Source: an uncultured Candidatus Actinomarina sp. (GTDB lineage: Bacteria; Actinomycetota; Acidimicrobiia; Actinomarinales; Actinomarinaceae). From it: a DNA stretch of 64,000 nucleotides. The translations under genes were made by a program, and so were the position numbers. How positions within the stretch are numbered: position 1 is the first letter of the stretch; each line of letters starts with the position of its first letter. Under the pieces are notes generated by a model. It made no database searches. It had not been told where the DNA came from and saw nothing but the letters and a program-made list of their open reading frames with translations. Below are positions 50,518-59,415 of this stretch, piece by piece. The DNA lies in NCBI GenBank assembly GCA_902625455.1, contig CACOBL010000001.1, forward strand, positions 124,001-188,000. Direction: 5' to 3'.

Positions 50518-50930
50518 TGATCAACCCTTGGAGCATTTTTAAATTGAACTGGTATCCTTCCAGATCCATAGTTTTTTCTTAAAGGATGTCCTTGCCAATC
50601 GTCTGGCATTAAAATCCTTGTTAAATCTGGATGGTCTGTAAAAATTATCCCAAACATATCAAAAGCTTCTCTCTCATAAAAATTTGCACTTGGGTAAATA
50701 TCAGAAATAGAAGGTATAGTTAAGTCATCATCATTCACAAAAACTTTGATTGTCTTTCTTTCATTACTTGATACGGATAAAAACTGAACAATAACTTCAA
50801 ATCTTGGTTCTTTTTTCCTAAACCAATCCACAACGGTTAGATCAACCATCATTTCAAAGCCTTCAGACTTCAATAATTCAACCAATTTTTTATAGCTTTC
50901 AACATTTGTTCTTAATATTTCTGAATTCAT
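50514..50930 (-). CDS. nuoC: NADH-quinone oxidoreductase subunit C, copy 2
   Basis: [44 protein letters not shown]. Confidence 0.95.
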   Translation of the reverse strand: MNSEILRTNVESYKKLVELLKSEGFEMMVDLTVVDWFRKKEPRFEVIVQFLSVSSNERKTIKVFVNDDDLTIPSISDIYPSANFYEREAFDMFGIIFTDHPDLTRILMPDDWQGHPLRKNYGSGRIPVQFKNAPRVDQ

Positions 50931-51388
50931 CTATTAATTTCTCCAGCCATTATTTTGTCGTGTAAAGTTAAGATTCCATGCATTAGAGATTGTGGTCCAG
51001 GAGGACATCCAGGAACATACATATCAACAGGTACGATATGATCTACACCTTGCACTAGAGCATAATTATTAAACATTCCACCAGTTGATGAACAAGCTCC
51101 CATTGCAATTACCCACTTGGGGTCTGCCATTTGATCATAAACTTGTCTCAAGACAGGAGCCATTTTTTGAGAGACTCTCCCAGCAACAATCATCAAATCG
51201 GCCTGCCTTGGAGAAGCTCTAAAAACCTCCATACCATATCGCGCTAAATCATACTTTGCACTTCCTGCAGCCATCATTTCAATAGCACAACAAGCTAAAC
51301 CAAAGGTCACAGGCCACATTGACTGAGTTCTTGACCATCTGACAGCTTTATCTATAGTTGTCGTAAGAATATTATCTGGAGTGTACAT
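50927..51388 (-). CDS. nuoB: NADH-quinone oxidoreductase subunit B, copy 2
   Basis: [12 protein letters not shown]...GACSSTGG...[12 protein letters not shown]. Confidence 0.97.
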   Translation of the reverse strand: MYTPDNILTTTIDKAVRWSRTQSMWPVTFGLACCAIEMMAAGSAKYDLARYGMEVFRASPRQADLMIVAGRVSQKMAPVLRQVYDQMADPKWVIAMGACSSTGGMFNNYALVQGVDHIVPVDMYVPGCPPGPQSLMHGILTLHDKIMAGEINR

Positions 51389-51792
51389 TAAGAAACCTTC
51401 TCATATAAATCTTGTCTTTGATAACGTTCTCGCCTAGGTATATTCCAATCAAGAACACCTTTTTTCCACACGTAATAAAGAGTTTCTAGAACAAAAAATG
51501 TAAAAATAGAAATTACTAAAATTCCATACCAACCAAGATTATTGAATCTTGTTGCCCACGCAAATAAAAATATAATTTCAATGTCAAAAACAATATAGAG
51601 CATTGCTACCATATAAAATTTGACGGGAAATCTTTGTGAGGGTTCAACTTCTGGAAAAATCCCACATTCATATGGTGCTAACTTTTCTGGAGTAGCTTTT
51701 TTGGGAGATAGTAAATAAGAAACACCTAAGGAAACAAATGCAAAACCAACTGCAACTATCAACATAATTAAAATTGGTAACCAAGCTACCAT
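51388..51792 (-). CDS. nuoA: NADH-quinone oxidoreductase subunit A, copy 2
   Basis: [44 protein letters not shown]. Confidence 0.96.
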   Translation of the reverse strand: MVAWLPILIMLIVAVGFAFVSLGVSYLLSPKKATPEKLAPYECGIFPEVEPSQRFPVKFYMVAMLYIVFDIEIIFLFAWATRFNNLGWYGILVISIFTFFVLETLYYVWKKGVLDWNIPRRERYQRQDLYEKVS

Positions 51793-51805
51793 GTTCCCTC
51801 CTTAT

Positions 51806-51823
51806 TTGTGAAAAATTTCACAA
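51806..51823. promoter_or_regulatory. Rex operator (ROP-like) upstream of nuoA2
   Basis: TTGTGAAAAATTTCACAA: perfect 8-nt arms TTGTGAAA/TTTCACAA with 2-nt spacer, 13 nt upstream of nuoA2 ATG. Confidence 0.85.
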
Positions 51824-51871
51824 ACTCAACCTTTATTTTACTATTATTACAGTGTTAAACTCAGCTGAGAA

Positions 51872-53137
51872 TCAGTTTTTTGACAACAAAATAAGCAATT
51901 TAGAAGGCAACAAAAACTTATAAACAATTTTTACAACTTCACCAAATGTTAAATAAGCTTCATCAAATAAAAGTTCAACAACAAAATCAATTGTATCTTG
52001 ATCGTTTGAAGCAACTTTTAAAAGTCTTTTTGTCATAAAAGTACTCTGAAGTAAAAGTCGAGCAAGTGCACAACTTAAGTAATGTTTTTTAAATCTACGA
52101 GAAAATGCTTTTTCATATGCATCAATTCCCTTTTTAATATTTTGGTTGTCTAAAATACCGTAAGTGTTTTTGGCTAAAAGATAGCCTGCTTCCATACCAT
52201 AAAATATGCCTTCACCACTCATTGGGTTAATCATTGAGCTTGCATCACCTATTAATGCAACATTTATGTTTTTCTTAATTTTTGGTCTCGAAGATGCAAA
52301 AGGCAATAAATATGATTTCTCATCTCTTATATTTTCTACAATCACTCCCCTTTGCTCTAACTGAAATACAAAATCATCAAGCAACTTATTTATATCTAAT
52401 TTATCTTTTTTAAAGATGTTTAAAGGAACTCCAATTCCAATGTTGAGTAAGTTGCCTTTGCTTGGAAAAGCCCAGGCATAACCTTTGTCCGCTGATACGT
52501 TTATTTCAAACATCAAAGTTCTTTCATTAAAAATATCTAAATAATTTGGACTATCGATATACGCACGAATTGCAATTGCTTTATGCCAATCACTATTTGT
52601 ATCAATGTTAAGTTGTTTTCTGACTCTTGAGTTAGCTCCATCTGCACCGACTAAAATCTTTGTTTTAAGTTTTATTTCTTCATTATTGTTTTTTATTGAA
52701 ACAATTAATTTCTTATCTGAATCTTCCTCAAACATATTAAAACTGAATCCTTCAAATACATCTACATCTAAATCCTTTGCTAAGGATAGAATTCGATTAT
52801 CAAGATCTACTCTTGGGATGACATAAACTATTGAATCTTCTTTATTTTTTACTTTTGGTATGTAATTTTGAATACCAATGTTATCAGGGCCATATAAAGT
52901 TGTTGATACAACTTGAGGTTCATTTTCTAATATATGTTCATTGTTGAATCTTTTTAAGGCACTAATTACGCCTGGACCAATTGCGTCACCACAAGATTTA
53001 TCTCTCGGAAATATTGATTTATCTATAAGACCTACTTTTAATTCTGGATTCAGCTTTTTATAGGATATCGCGGCATTAGAGCCTGCGGGACCAGCCCCAA
53101 CTATTAAAACATCATATAAATTAGTGATTTTTTGCAT
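51872..53137 (-). CDS. Geranylgeranyl reductase-family FAD-dependent oxidoreductase (MenJ-like candidate)
   Basis: YDVLIVGAGPAGSNAAI...SCGDAIGPG...VGADGANSRVRKQL...ALIGDASSMINPMSGEGIFYGMEAG. Confidence 0.87.
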   Translation of the reverse strand: MQKITNLYDVLIVGAGPAGSNAAISYKKLNPELKVGLIDKSIFPRDKSCGDAIGPGVISALKRFNNEHILENEPQVVSTTLYGPDNIGIQNYIPKVKNKEDSIVYVIPRVDLDNRILSLAKDLDVDVFEGFSFNMFEEDSDKKLIVSIKNNNEEIKLKTKILVGADGANSRVRKQLNIDTNSDWHKAIAIRAYIDSPNYLDIFNERTLMFEINVSADKGYAWAFPSKGNLLNIGIGVPLNIFKKDKLDINKLLDDFVFQLEQRGVIVENIRDEKSYLLPFASSRPKIKKNINVALIGDASSMINPMSGEGIFYGMEAGYLLAKNTYGILDNQNIKKGIDAYEKAFSRRFKKHYLSCALARLLLQSTFMTKRLLKVASNDQDTIDFVVELLFDEAYLTFGEVVKIVYKFLLPSKLLILLSKN

Positions 53138-53244
53138 TATTTAATAACTTACAGTGAAAATGCATTAATAAGAAACTAAATAAAGCTAATAAAAAGTTTA
53201 ATTTAATTACATATAATTTTAATAGTTCATTAGATTGTGCATTA

Positions 53245-53889
53245 GTGAAAGAAAATAAAAAAATTCCACCAGCTACAGTTAAAAGACTTCCTGTTTATCT
53301 TCAATGTCTTGATCAAATTGATTCAGCTGAAATTGGTGTATCATCAAAAAAACTCGCTGAATTAGCAAAAGTTAATGATGCTCAAGTAAGAAGAGACTTA
53401 TCGTATTTAGGAACACTAGGTACTCGTGGTGTTGGTTATGATGTGTCAACACTAAGAAATCAACTTCAATTAGAGCTCGGTTTAGTTGAAGGTTGGAGTG
53501 CAGTAATTGTTGGTGTTGGAAACTTAGGTTCCGCTTTGGCACACTATGGCGGGTTCAAAGATAAAGGCTTTGGGGTTGTTGGTTTATTTGATGCTGATCC
53601 TAACAAAATAAATAGTCAAGTTGCTGGATTGGTAGTAAAACCTTTAAGTGAATTACAAAATTATTGCGAAAAATATAATGTTGCAATTGGAATAATTGCT
53701 ACACCTGGAGAATTTGCTCAGGGTGTTGCTGATGATCTAATCAATTGTGGAGTGCGGTCTATACTAAACTTTGCTCCTGTATTACTCAAAAATGTTAAGG
53801 ATGTTCAAATTAGATCAGTGGACTTATCACAAGAGCTTCAAATATTAAGTTATTATCTTGATAGACCAATATTAAAAGCAGTAGATTAG
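53245..53889 (+). CDS. rex: Redox-sensing transcriptional repressor Rex
   Basis: PPATVKRLPVYLQCLDQI...AQVRRDLSYLGTLGTRGVGYDV...VIVGVGNLGSALAHYGGF Rossmann. Confidence 0.96.
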   Translation: MKENKKIPPATVKRLPVYLQCLDQIDSAEIGVSSKKLAELAKVNDAQVRRDLSYLGTLGTRGVGYDVSTLRNQLQLELGLVEGWSAVIVGVGNLGSALAHYGGFKDKGFGVVGLFDADPNKINSQVAGLVVKPLSELQNYCEKYNVAIGIIATPGEFAQGVADDLINCGVRSILNFAPVLLKNVKDVQIRSVDLSQELQILSYYLDRPILKAVD

Positions 53890-55205
53890 TCCTTTAACTG
53901 GTAATAAAAACCTACCAATCCTCTATATAAAAGACTAATATTTAAGCCAATCCAAAGAGTGGTTAGTGATTTATCAATAGTAAGCAAATAAACACAAGAC
54001 AAATATCCAATTGTAGATGATAAAACACTTAGAATAGAAAATTGTTTTGATTTATCTAAACCTAATAAGACTCCGTCCCACAAAAAAGCAAAACTCCCAA
54101 CAAGTAAACTCAATGCAAATAATATTTTTAGTTCATTATCAATTATTGAAGATAGAGAATTGTTCGTAATTAAAAAAACTATTTTTTCAATAAATATAAA
54201 AGACGTTGTAAAAAGAAATATTGAAATTTTTAGAGTTAAGCTATTGAGGTACTTCTTGAGTTCTGAATGTTTATAAAGACCAAATTTTGCTTTATATTCT
54301 GCAACAAGAGTTTGGGCAGCTATAGCTAGTGCATCAATTAGAGTGTAGCCAAAAGCCCAAAGTTGCAACAAAACATGTTGCAAAGCAATTTCTGACATAG
54401 ACATAAGTGAAGCTTGATTTCTTAAATAAGCCATGAATAGTGTAAGAAACATTGATCTTATAAAAATAAAGAAGCCTATACTAAAAAATTTTTTTCTAAT
54501 TTCTTTTTTTTCATTTTCTTTAATAAAAAGAAATCTTTCATTTTCAGTATGAGTATTAATTAAAACTTTTGTCGAATATATTGAACTAACTAGAAAAGCT
54601 ATAGAACTCGCAACTGCTATTCCATTTATTCCAAAATTTAAAATTATACCCAGAAATAGACTTAAAATTATATTCGTGATTCCAACAATGACAGATGAAT
54701 ATAGTGTAATTTTTGGATACTTCATTCCTCTTAATACAGCTGTTGAATGCATATTTAGTAAATAAAATGGAAGTCCTAAACTTCTTAATATTAAATACGA
54801 GTTTGCTTTTGAAGAAACAAATACCGTAGGCTCAAAAAAATTAATTAAATTAGTTGATGCAAAAATTAATAGAACAGCAAAAAATACTCCAATAATTAAT
54901 GAAGTATTTCTTCCAAATAAAATAAAGTAATTCAATTTATTTAATTCTTTTGTTGCTTGTAAGTTAGAAACGTAAGGCGTAGTGCCATAAGCTAGAAAAA
55001 CAAAAATCCAAATAAAGACAAAATATACGGTTTCACCTATACCAACAGCAGATAGAACATTTATATCTAAATAACTAGCAATTTTTGAATCTACTAATCC
55101 AACTAAAGGTTCAGAAACTAACCATAAAAAAATTGGATAAGTATTGAACCAAACCTCTTTTCTTTGAAACTTATTTTTCATTAAAAAAGTTAGCTTTTTT
55201 GACAC
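53886..55205 (-). CDS. MATE-family efflux transporter (DinF-like)
   Basis: About 12 TMs; IFLWLVSEPLVGLVDSKIASYLDINVLSAVGIGE. Confidence 0.85.
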   Translation of the reverse strand: MSKKLTFLMKNKFQRKEVWFNTYPIFLWLVSEPLVGLVDSKIASYLDINVLSAVGIGETVYFVFIWIFVFLAYGTTPYVSNLQATKELNKLNYFILFGRNTSLIIGVFFAVLLIFASTNLINFFEPTVFVSSKANSYLILRSLGLPFYLLNMHSTAVLRGMKYPKITLYSSVIVGITNIILSLFLGIILNFGINGIAVASSIAFLVSSIYSTKVLINTHTENERFLFIKENEKKEIRKKFFSIGFFIFIRSMFLTLFMAYLRNQASLMSMSEIALQHVLLQLWAFGYTLIDALAIAAQTLVAEYKAKFGLYKHSELKKYLNSLTLKISIFLFTTSFIFIEKIVFLITNNSLSSIIDNELKILFALSLLVGSFAFLWDGVLLGLDKSKQFSILSVLSSTIGYLSCVYLLTIDKSLTTLWIGLNISLLYRGLVGFYYQLKD

Positions 55206-55470
55206 CCCAAAGAATAAGAGAACTGTTTAATTCGTTACCTAAATCATGTGGTGTAATCTTAAAATCTGTATTTAGTTCTTTTTTAATATAGTCATTTAAT
55301 ATCTGAGTGGGTGTAAGTTTCTGCTCATCAAATGGCTTAAGGAGTTCAATATTCAATATATTAATTAACTCTTGATAAAAATTTTCCTGTACTTGAATGT
55401 TTTTATTTTCAAAATAGGATTTTAAACCATTTACTATTTGAAATATTAACTCTGAGATTTCAATATTCAT
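55171..55470 (-). CDS. Hypothetical protein
   Basis: 99-aa ORF sandwiched between overlapping neighbours. Confidence 0.5.
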   Translation of the reverse strand: MNIEISELIFQIVNGLKSYFENKNIQVQENFYQELINILNIELLKPFDEQKLTPTQILNDYIKKELNTDFKITPHDLGNELNSSLILWGVKKANFFNEK

Positions 55471-56480
55471 GATGAAAAAATCTGGACAATAATTAACCCT
55501 ACCGGACCAGAAACAATTCCAATTCCAACTCTTTTAAATCCATTATCTAATATTGTACTTTTGTGTGATTCTGAATTCATTAGGCTGTTATGTCCAGATC
55601 TTACCGAAGATGAGAGAGCCAAGTTTTCACCTATATCTATAAAGGGGAAACCTTTTTTCGATAACCTGTCTCCTACAAGCTCACCATTAGTTGGATTCTT
55701 GTGACACCAAAAACCTTCCTGATACATTTCATAAGCATAGCTAAGTGCAACCTCTGATAATGTTTCGCTTAATTCAAGTGGCACTAAACTTTCTTTGCTT
55801 CTCTCAACTAACAATAATTCATATAATTGATCTTTCTGTTGAGAATTGTTTGATAGATTAGATAAAGAATATTTAGGTATCTCTATACATCCCTGTTCAC
55901 TAACTACAACGGAAGGCTTTCCAGTAAGATTTTTAATTCTGGTTACTACTTTAATAAGATCTGTTCCTGTAATAAGCTCTAATGCCTGTTGCGGGGTTCC
56001 ATTTGTATTTGTATAAAAAGATATAAGGTTTGAATTTTCAATTGAATCTTCTAAAAAAGTAGGAATAGAAATTATTGAAGTTATTGTGAAAATAAGAGTA
56101 AGAATTAAATTACTAACTAATAAAGAAAAAGATGCTCCAAGAAGCTTATTTCCAACATCTCTTTGTTTTTGGTTATTAATGATAAAATTTTGAAAAAAAG
56201 ATGAAATAGTCAAAATAGTAATAAAAATTAATACTCCACCAAATATTTCAGATAGTTGAATATTAGAGTTGAACCAACTACTTATATAAGAGCCAACTTG
56301 ATATGAATATCTGAAACTCAAAGCAACTGCAACTAATAAAGCCATCAAGTAGAAAAACTGGAGTAAAAAACCTTTTCTCCAACCATAAATAATGAAGAAA
56401 ATAATAAAGAGATATACAAATAGTTCAATATATTGAATATTTCTTAAGCTTAAAAGTAAGGTTTCAATTGCGTTATTCAT
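55467..56480 (-). CDS. CvpA-like membrane domain fused to CAP/SCP domain
   Basis: N-term YGWRKGFLLQFFYLMALLVAVALSFRYSYQVG (CvpA); C-term LSEVALSYAYEMYQEGFWCHKNPTNGELVGDRL...IGENLA...SESHKSTILDNGFKRVGIGIV (CAP). Confidence 0.8.
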   Translation of the reverse strand: MNNAIETLLLSLRNIQYIELFVYLFIIFFIIYGWRKGFLLQFFYLMALLVAVALSFRYSYQVGSYISSWFNSNIQLSEIFGGVLIFITILTISSFFQNFIINNQKQRDVGNKLLGASFSLLVSNLILTLIFTITSIISIPTFLEDSIENSNLISFYTNTNGTPQQALELITGTDLIKVVTRIKNLTGKPSVVVSEQGCIEIPKYSLSNLSNNSQQKDQLYELLLVERSKESLVPLELSETLSEVALSYAYEMYQEGFWCHKNPTNGELVGDRLSKKGFPFIDIGENLALSSSVRSGHNSLMNSESHKSTILDNGFKRVGIGIVSGPVGLIIVQIFSS

Positions 56481-56596
56481 ATTATGATTAAATTATTTAA
56501 CTCTGCTATTGAATAGTACTAAATTTCCGCTATTGTTTAAGAATTCCTACAAATTAGTAGGTTTTTTTAATTTCAGTGACTGAAAGGAAATTATAT

Positions 56597-57889
56597 ATGA
56601 AGAATCGCAAAGCTTTGGCTTTGATTGCGATTTTAGCACTAGTTGCTGCTGCCTGTGGTGGTAGCGATGATGCTGCGGAAGAAGTTGTTGAAGAAGTAAC
56701 TGAAGCCGTAGAGGAAGTTATTGAGGAAGTAGAAGAAGTTATCGAAGAAGTTTCTTCTGATCCGTTGGTATTAGCATCGCTAATGCCATTATCCGGTGAC
56801 TTGGCATCATTAGGACCTGGTATCGCACTAGGTGCTGCTCTTGCTGTTGAGCAAATCAATGCCGCTGGCGGTATAAACGGACAACCAGTCGTCCTTATTG
56901 AGGGTGATAGTGGTTGTGATGGAGCTGTAGCTCTTACAAGTTTAAATGATGTAATTGCACAAGGTGCACAAGGTGTGATGGGAGCCGCATGTAGTGGTAC
57001 TTCTCTTGCAATACTTGACACAGCAATTGCTGCTGAAGTTGTAATGGTTTCTCCATCAAATACAAGTCCTCAATTTACAAAAATTGATAAAAAAGGATTT
57101 TATGCAAGAACTGCTCCTTCAGATCTGCTTCAAGGTGATGTATTAGCATCTCTTTTAGTAGAAGATGGAGTTCAAACAGTTTCTATTATTTCAAGAGCAG
57201 ACTCTTATGGTAGAGGTCTTGCTGAAGCTACTGCTGCAGCTTTTGAAGCAGCTGGTGGTACAGTAAAGACAATCGTTTACCACGCAACAGATGCTACAGA
57301 ATTTACTTCTGAAGTAACTGCTGTTGGTAAGGGTGGTGCTGACGCAATAGTGGGAATACTATTCCCAGAAACTGGTTGTGGTGTTCTTCAACCTGCATTC
57401 GAACAAGGTCTTCTTGACACTCCTTGGTACATGACCGACGGTGTTAAGGATGCTGGTCTTGCATCATTGTGCGGTCTTGGAACCGCTCTTGATGGATTCA
57501 AGGGAACAGCACCTGGTTCTGCAGCAGGTGAAGCAAAAGATGCATTTGAAGCTGCATATGCAGGTGTTTCTGCAGATGGCTCTCCAACATTCATCTTTGC
57601 TCCACAAGCTTATGATGCTGTAATGCTTATGGCAATATCTGCAGCTGCTAATGGCGTAACTGGTCCAGAAATTGCTTCTGGCTTGGTTGCTGCATCATCT
57701 GGTGGTGAAAAATGTATCGGAGTTGCATGTATAGCTCTTGCAGCTGACGGTGTAGATGTTGACTATGTTGGCGCATCTGGTGAAATCGAATTAAATGCAG
57801 TTGGTGATCCAACAGCGGCTACTTATGATATTTGGACAACAGAGGGTGATACTAACCCTGTTCTTAAATCAGTAGATTTCGGTTCATAA
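56597..57889 (+). CDS. livK: Branched-chain amino acid-type ABC transporter substrate-binding lipoprotein
   Basis: LVAAAC lipobox, acidic linker, Peripla_BP fold LASLMPLSGDLASLGPGIALGAALAVEQINAAGGINGQPVVLIEGDSGCD. Confidence 0.9.
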   Translation: MKNRKALALIAILALVAAACGGSDDAAEEVVEEVTEAVEEVIEEVEEVIEEVSSDPLVLASLMPLSGDLASLGPGIALGAALAVEQINAAGGINGQPVVLIEGDSGCDGAVALTSLNDVIAQGAQGVMGAACSGTSLAILDTAIAAEVVMVSPSNTSPQFTKIDKKGFYARTAPSDLLQGDVLASLLVEDGVQTVSIISRADSYGRGLAEATAAAFEAAGGTVKTIVYHATDATEFTSEVTAVGKGGADAIVGILFPETGCGVLQPAFEQGLLDTPWYMTDGVKDAGLASLCGLGTALDGFKGTAPGSAAGEAKDAFEAAYAGVSADGSPTFIFAPQAYDAVMLMAISAAANGVTGPEIASGLVAASSGGEKCIGVACIALAADGVDVDYVGASGEIELNAVGDPTAATYDIWTTEGDTNPVLKSVDFGS

Positions 57890-57904
57890 TCTTTAATTAG
57901 ATTT

Positions 57905-57937
57905 AAAAAAAGGCCTGAGAAATCAGGCCTTTTTTTT
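57905..57937. terminator. Bidirectional rho-independent terminator between livK and livF
   Basis: AAAAAAAGGCCTGA-GAAA-TCAGGCCTTTTTTT. Confidence 0.92.
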
Positions 57938-58652
57938 ATAACTTACCTAAATACAAATCAATTACTCTAGGGTCATTCAATAATTCTTCACCTTTTCCTT
58001 GATAAGCATTACGGCCCTGGTCAAGAACATACCCCCTGTCGCTAAATGAAAGCGCCCTCTTAGCATTTTGTTCAACTAAAAGAATTGAAACTCCGGAGCT
58101 ATTTATTTCCTTTATAGATGTAAATACCTCATTGATTGCTACCGGAGATAATCCTGCTGATGGTTCATCAAGTAACAATAAAGATGGAGATGTAATTAAT
58201 GCTCTTGCTAGCGCTAAAATTTGCCTTTGTCCCCCAGATAGATTGCCTGCTTTGTCTTTTTTTCTATCCTCCAACATTGGGAAATCGTTGTATATTTTTG
58301 TAAGTGCATCTTTTTTACCTCTTTTGATACTCCAAGTTCCTATTTCCAAGTTTTCATCAATTGTTAAAGATGGGAATACATTTGCAACTTGTGGAACATA
58401 GCCTATGCCTTCCATGACAATTTTATGAGTAGAGAGATCTGTCTTTTCTTCGCCATTGACAAAGAATCTTCCAGCAGATATTTTAATTAAACTCATGATG
58501 GCTTTTAAAAGAGTAGATTTACCAGCTCCATTTGGTCCAATTATTGAGACTATTTCACCTTGATTAACCACTAAATCTACACCTTGTAAAATATTTAATC
58601 CTTTTACATAACCTGCGGCTATGCCATTGCATTCCAAAATTGCTTTAGTCAT
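57936..58652 (-). CDS. livF: Branched-chain amino acid ABC transporter ATP-binding protein LivF
   Basis: GPNGAGKSTLLKAIMSL, LSGGQRQILALARALITSPSLLLLDEPSAGLSP. Confidence 0.92.
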   Translation of the reverse strand: MTKAILECNGIAAGYVKGLNILQGVDLVVNQGEIVSIIGPNGAGKSTLLKAIMSLIKISAGRFFVNGEEKTDLSTHKIVMEGIGYVPQVANVFPSLTIDENLEIGTWSIKRGKKDALTKIYNDFPMLEDRKKDKAGNLSGGQRQILALARALITSPSLLLLDEPSAGLSPVAINEVFTSIKEINSSGVSILLVEQNAKRALSFSDRGYVLDQGRNAYQGKGEELLNDPRVIDLYLGKL

Positions 58653-59415
58653 TATCTTTTCCTAAATATGCTTCTATTACGTTTGTGTCTGTTCTGATAT
58701 CATTTGGATTTCCATCAGCAATTAAGGAGCCTTCAGCTAAAACAACAATCCTATCTGAGATTTTCATTACCGCTTCAATATTGTGCTCAACCATAAGTAT
58801 TGTTATACCTTTATTTGAAAGTTTTTTTATGAGGGACAAAATATCTTCAGCCAATTTTGGGTTTACTCCAGCTAATGGCTCATCTAACAGCAAAATTTCA
58901 GGTTCATTAATAATGGACCTTGCTAATTCAAGTAATTTTTTCTGACCACCAGAAAGTTCTCTTGCATAAGAGTCTTCCATATGTAATATGTTGAGTTCGT
59001 CCATAATGTCTCTGGCTTTATCTCTTAAATGTTCTTCATAATTTTTTTGAGATTTTGATTTGATAATAGATTTAAATAAAGATTCATTACTTATTTCAGA
59101 ACCAGAAAATAATAAATTTTCTAAAACTGTCATTCTATCAAAAACTTTTGTTAGTTGAAAAGTTCTCACCATTCCCATTCTTGCAATTTTATACGGCTGG
59201 AAATTAGATATATCTTTATCGTTTAAATATATATCTCCGTTATCAGAATTTTGAAAACCTGAAATCAAATCAAAAAAAGTAGTTTTTCCAGCGCCATTTG
59301 GTCCAATAATTGAAGTTAATTCATTTTCATTAAATGTTAAATTTTCAATATCGACTGCTGTTAAACCTCCAAAGGTTTTTTTCAAATTTTTTACTTCAAT
59401 AAGATTATTTGACAT
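58645..59415 (-). CDS. livG: Branched-chain amino acid ABC transporter ATP-binding protein LivG
   Basis: GPNGAGKTTFFDLISGF, LSGGQKKLLELARSIINEPEILLLDEPLAGVNP. Confidence 0.93.
   Translation of the reverse strand: MSNNLIEVKNLKKTFGGLTAVDIENLTFNENELTSIIGPNGAGKTTFFDLISGFQNSDNGDIYLNDKDISNFQPYKIARMGMVRTFQLTKVFDRMTVLENLLFSGSEISNESLFKSIIKSKSQKNYEEHLRDKARDIMDELNILHMEDSYARELSGGQKKLLELARSIINEPEILLLDEPLAGVNPKLAEDILSLIKKLSNKGITILMVEHNIEAVMKISDRIVVLAEGSLIADGNPNDIRTDTNVIEAYLGKDND

Noticed and set aside
13332-51792. Duplicate nuo genes as an assembly duplication artefact
   Set aside because: The two copies differ strongly in sequence, gene content (EFG) and lengths, so they are true paralogues
56541-56568. 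Hairpin CCTAC-AAATTA-GTAGG followed by T7 upstream of livK as an attenuator
   Set aside because: Only a 5-bp stem in AT-rich DNA; could be a weak terminator but evidence is insufficient
56554-57021. 155-aa minus-strand ORF rich in Ser/Thr (SSITSSTSSITSSTASVTSSTT...)
   Set aside because: Antisense of the LivK Glu/Val linker; composition is the mirror of the real coding strand
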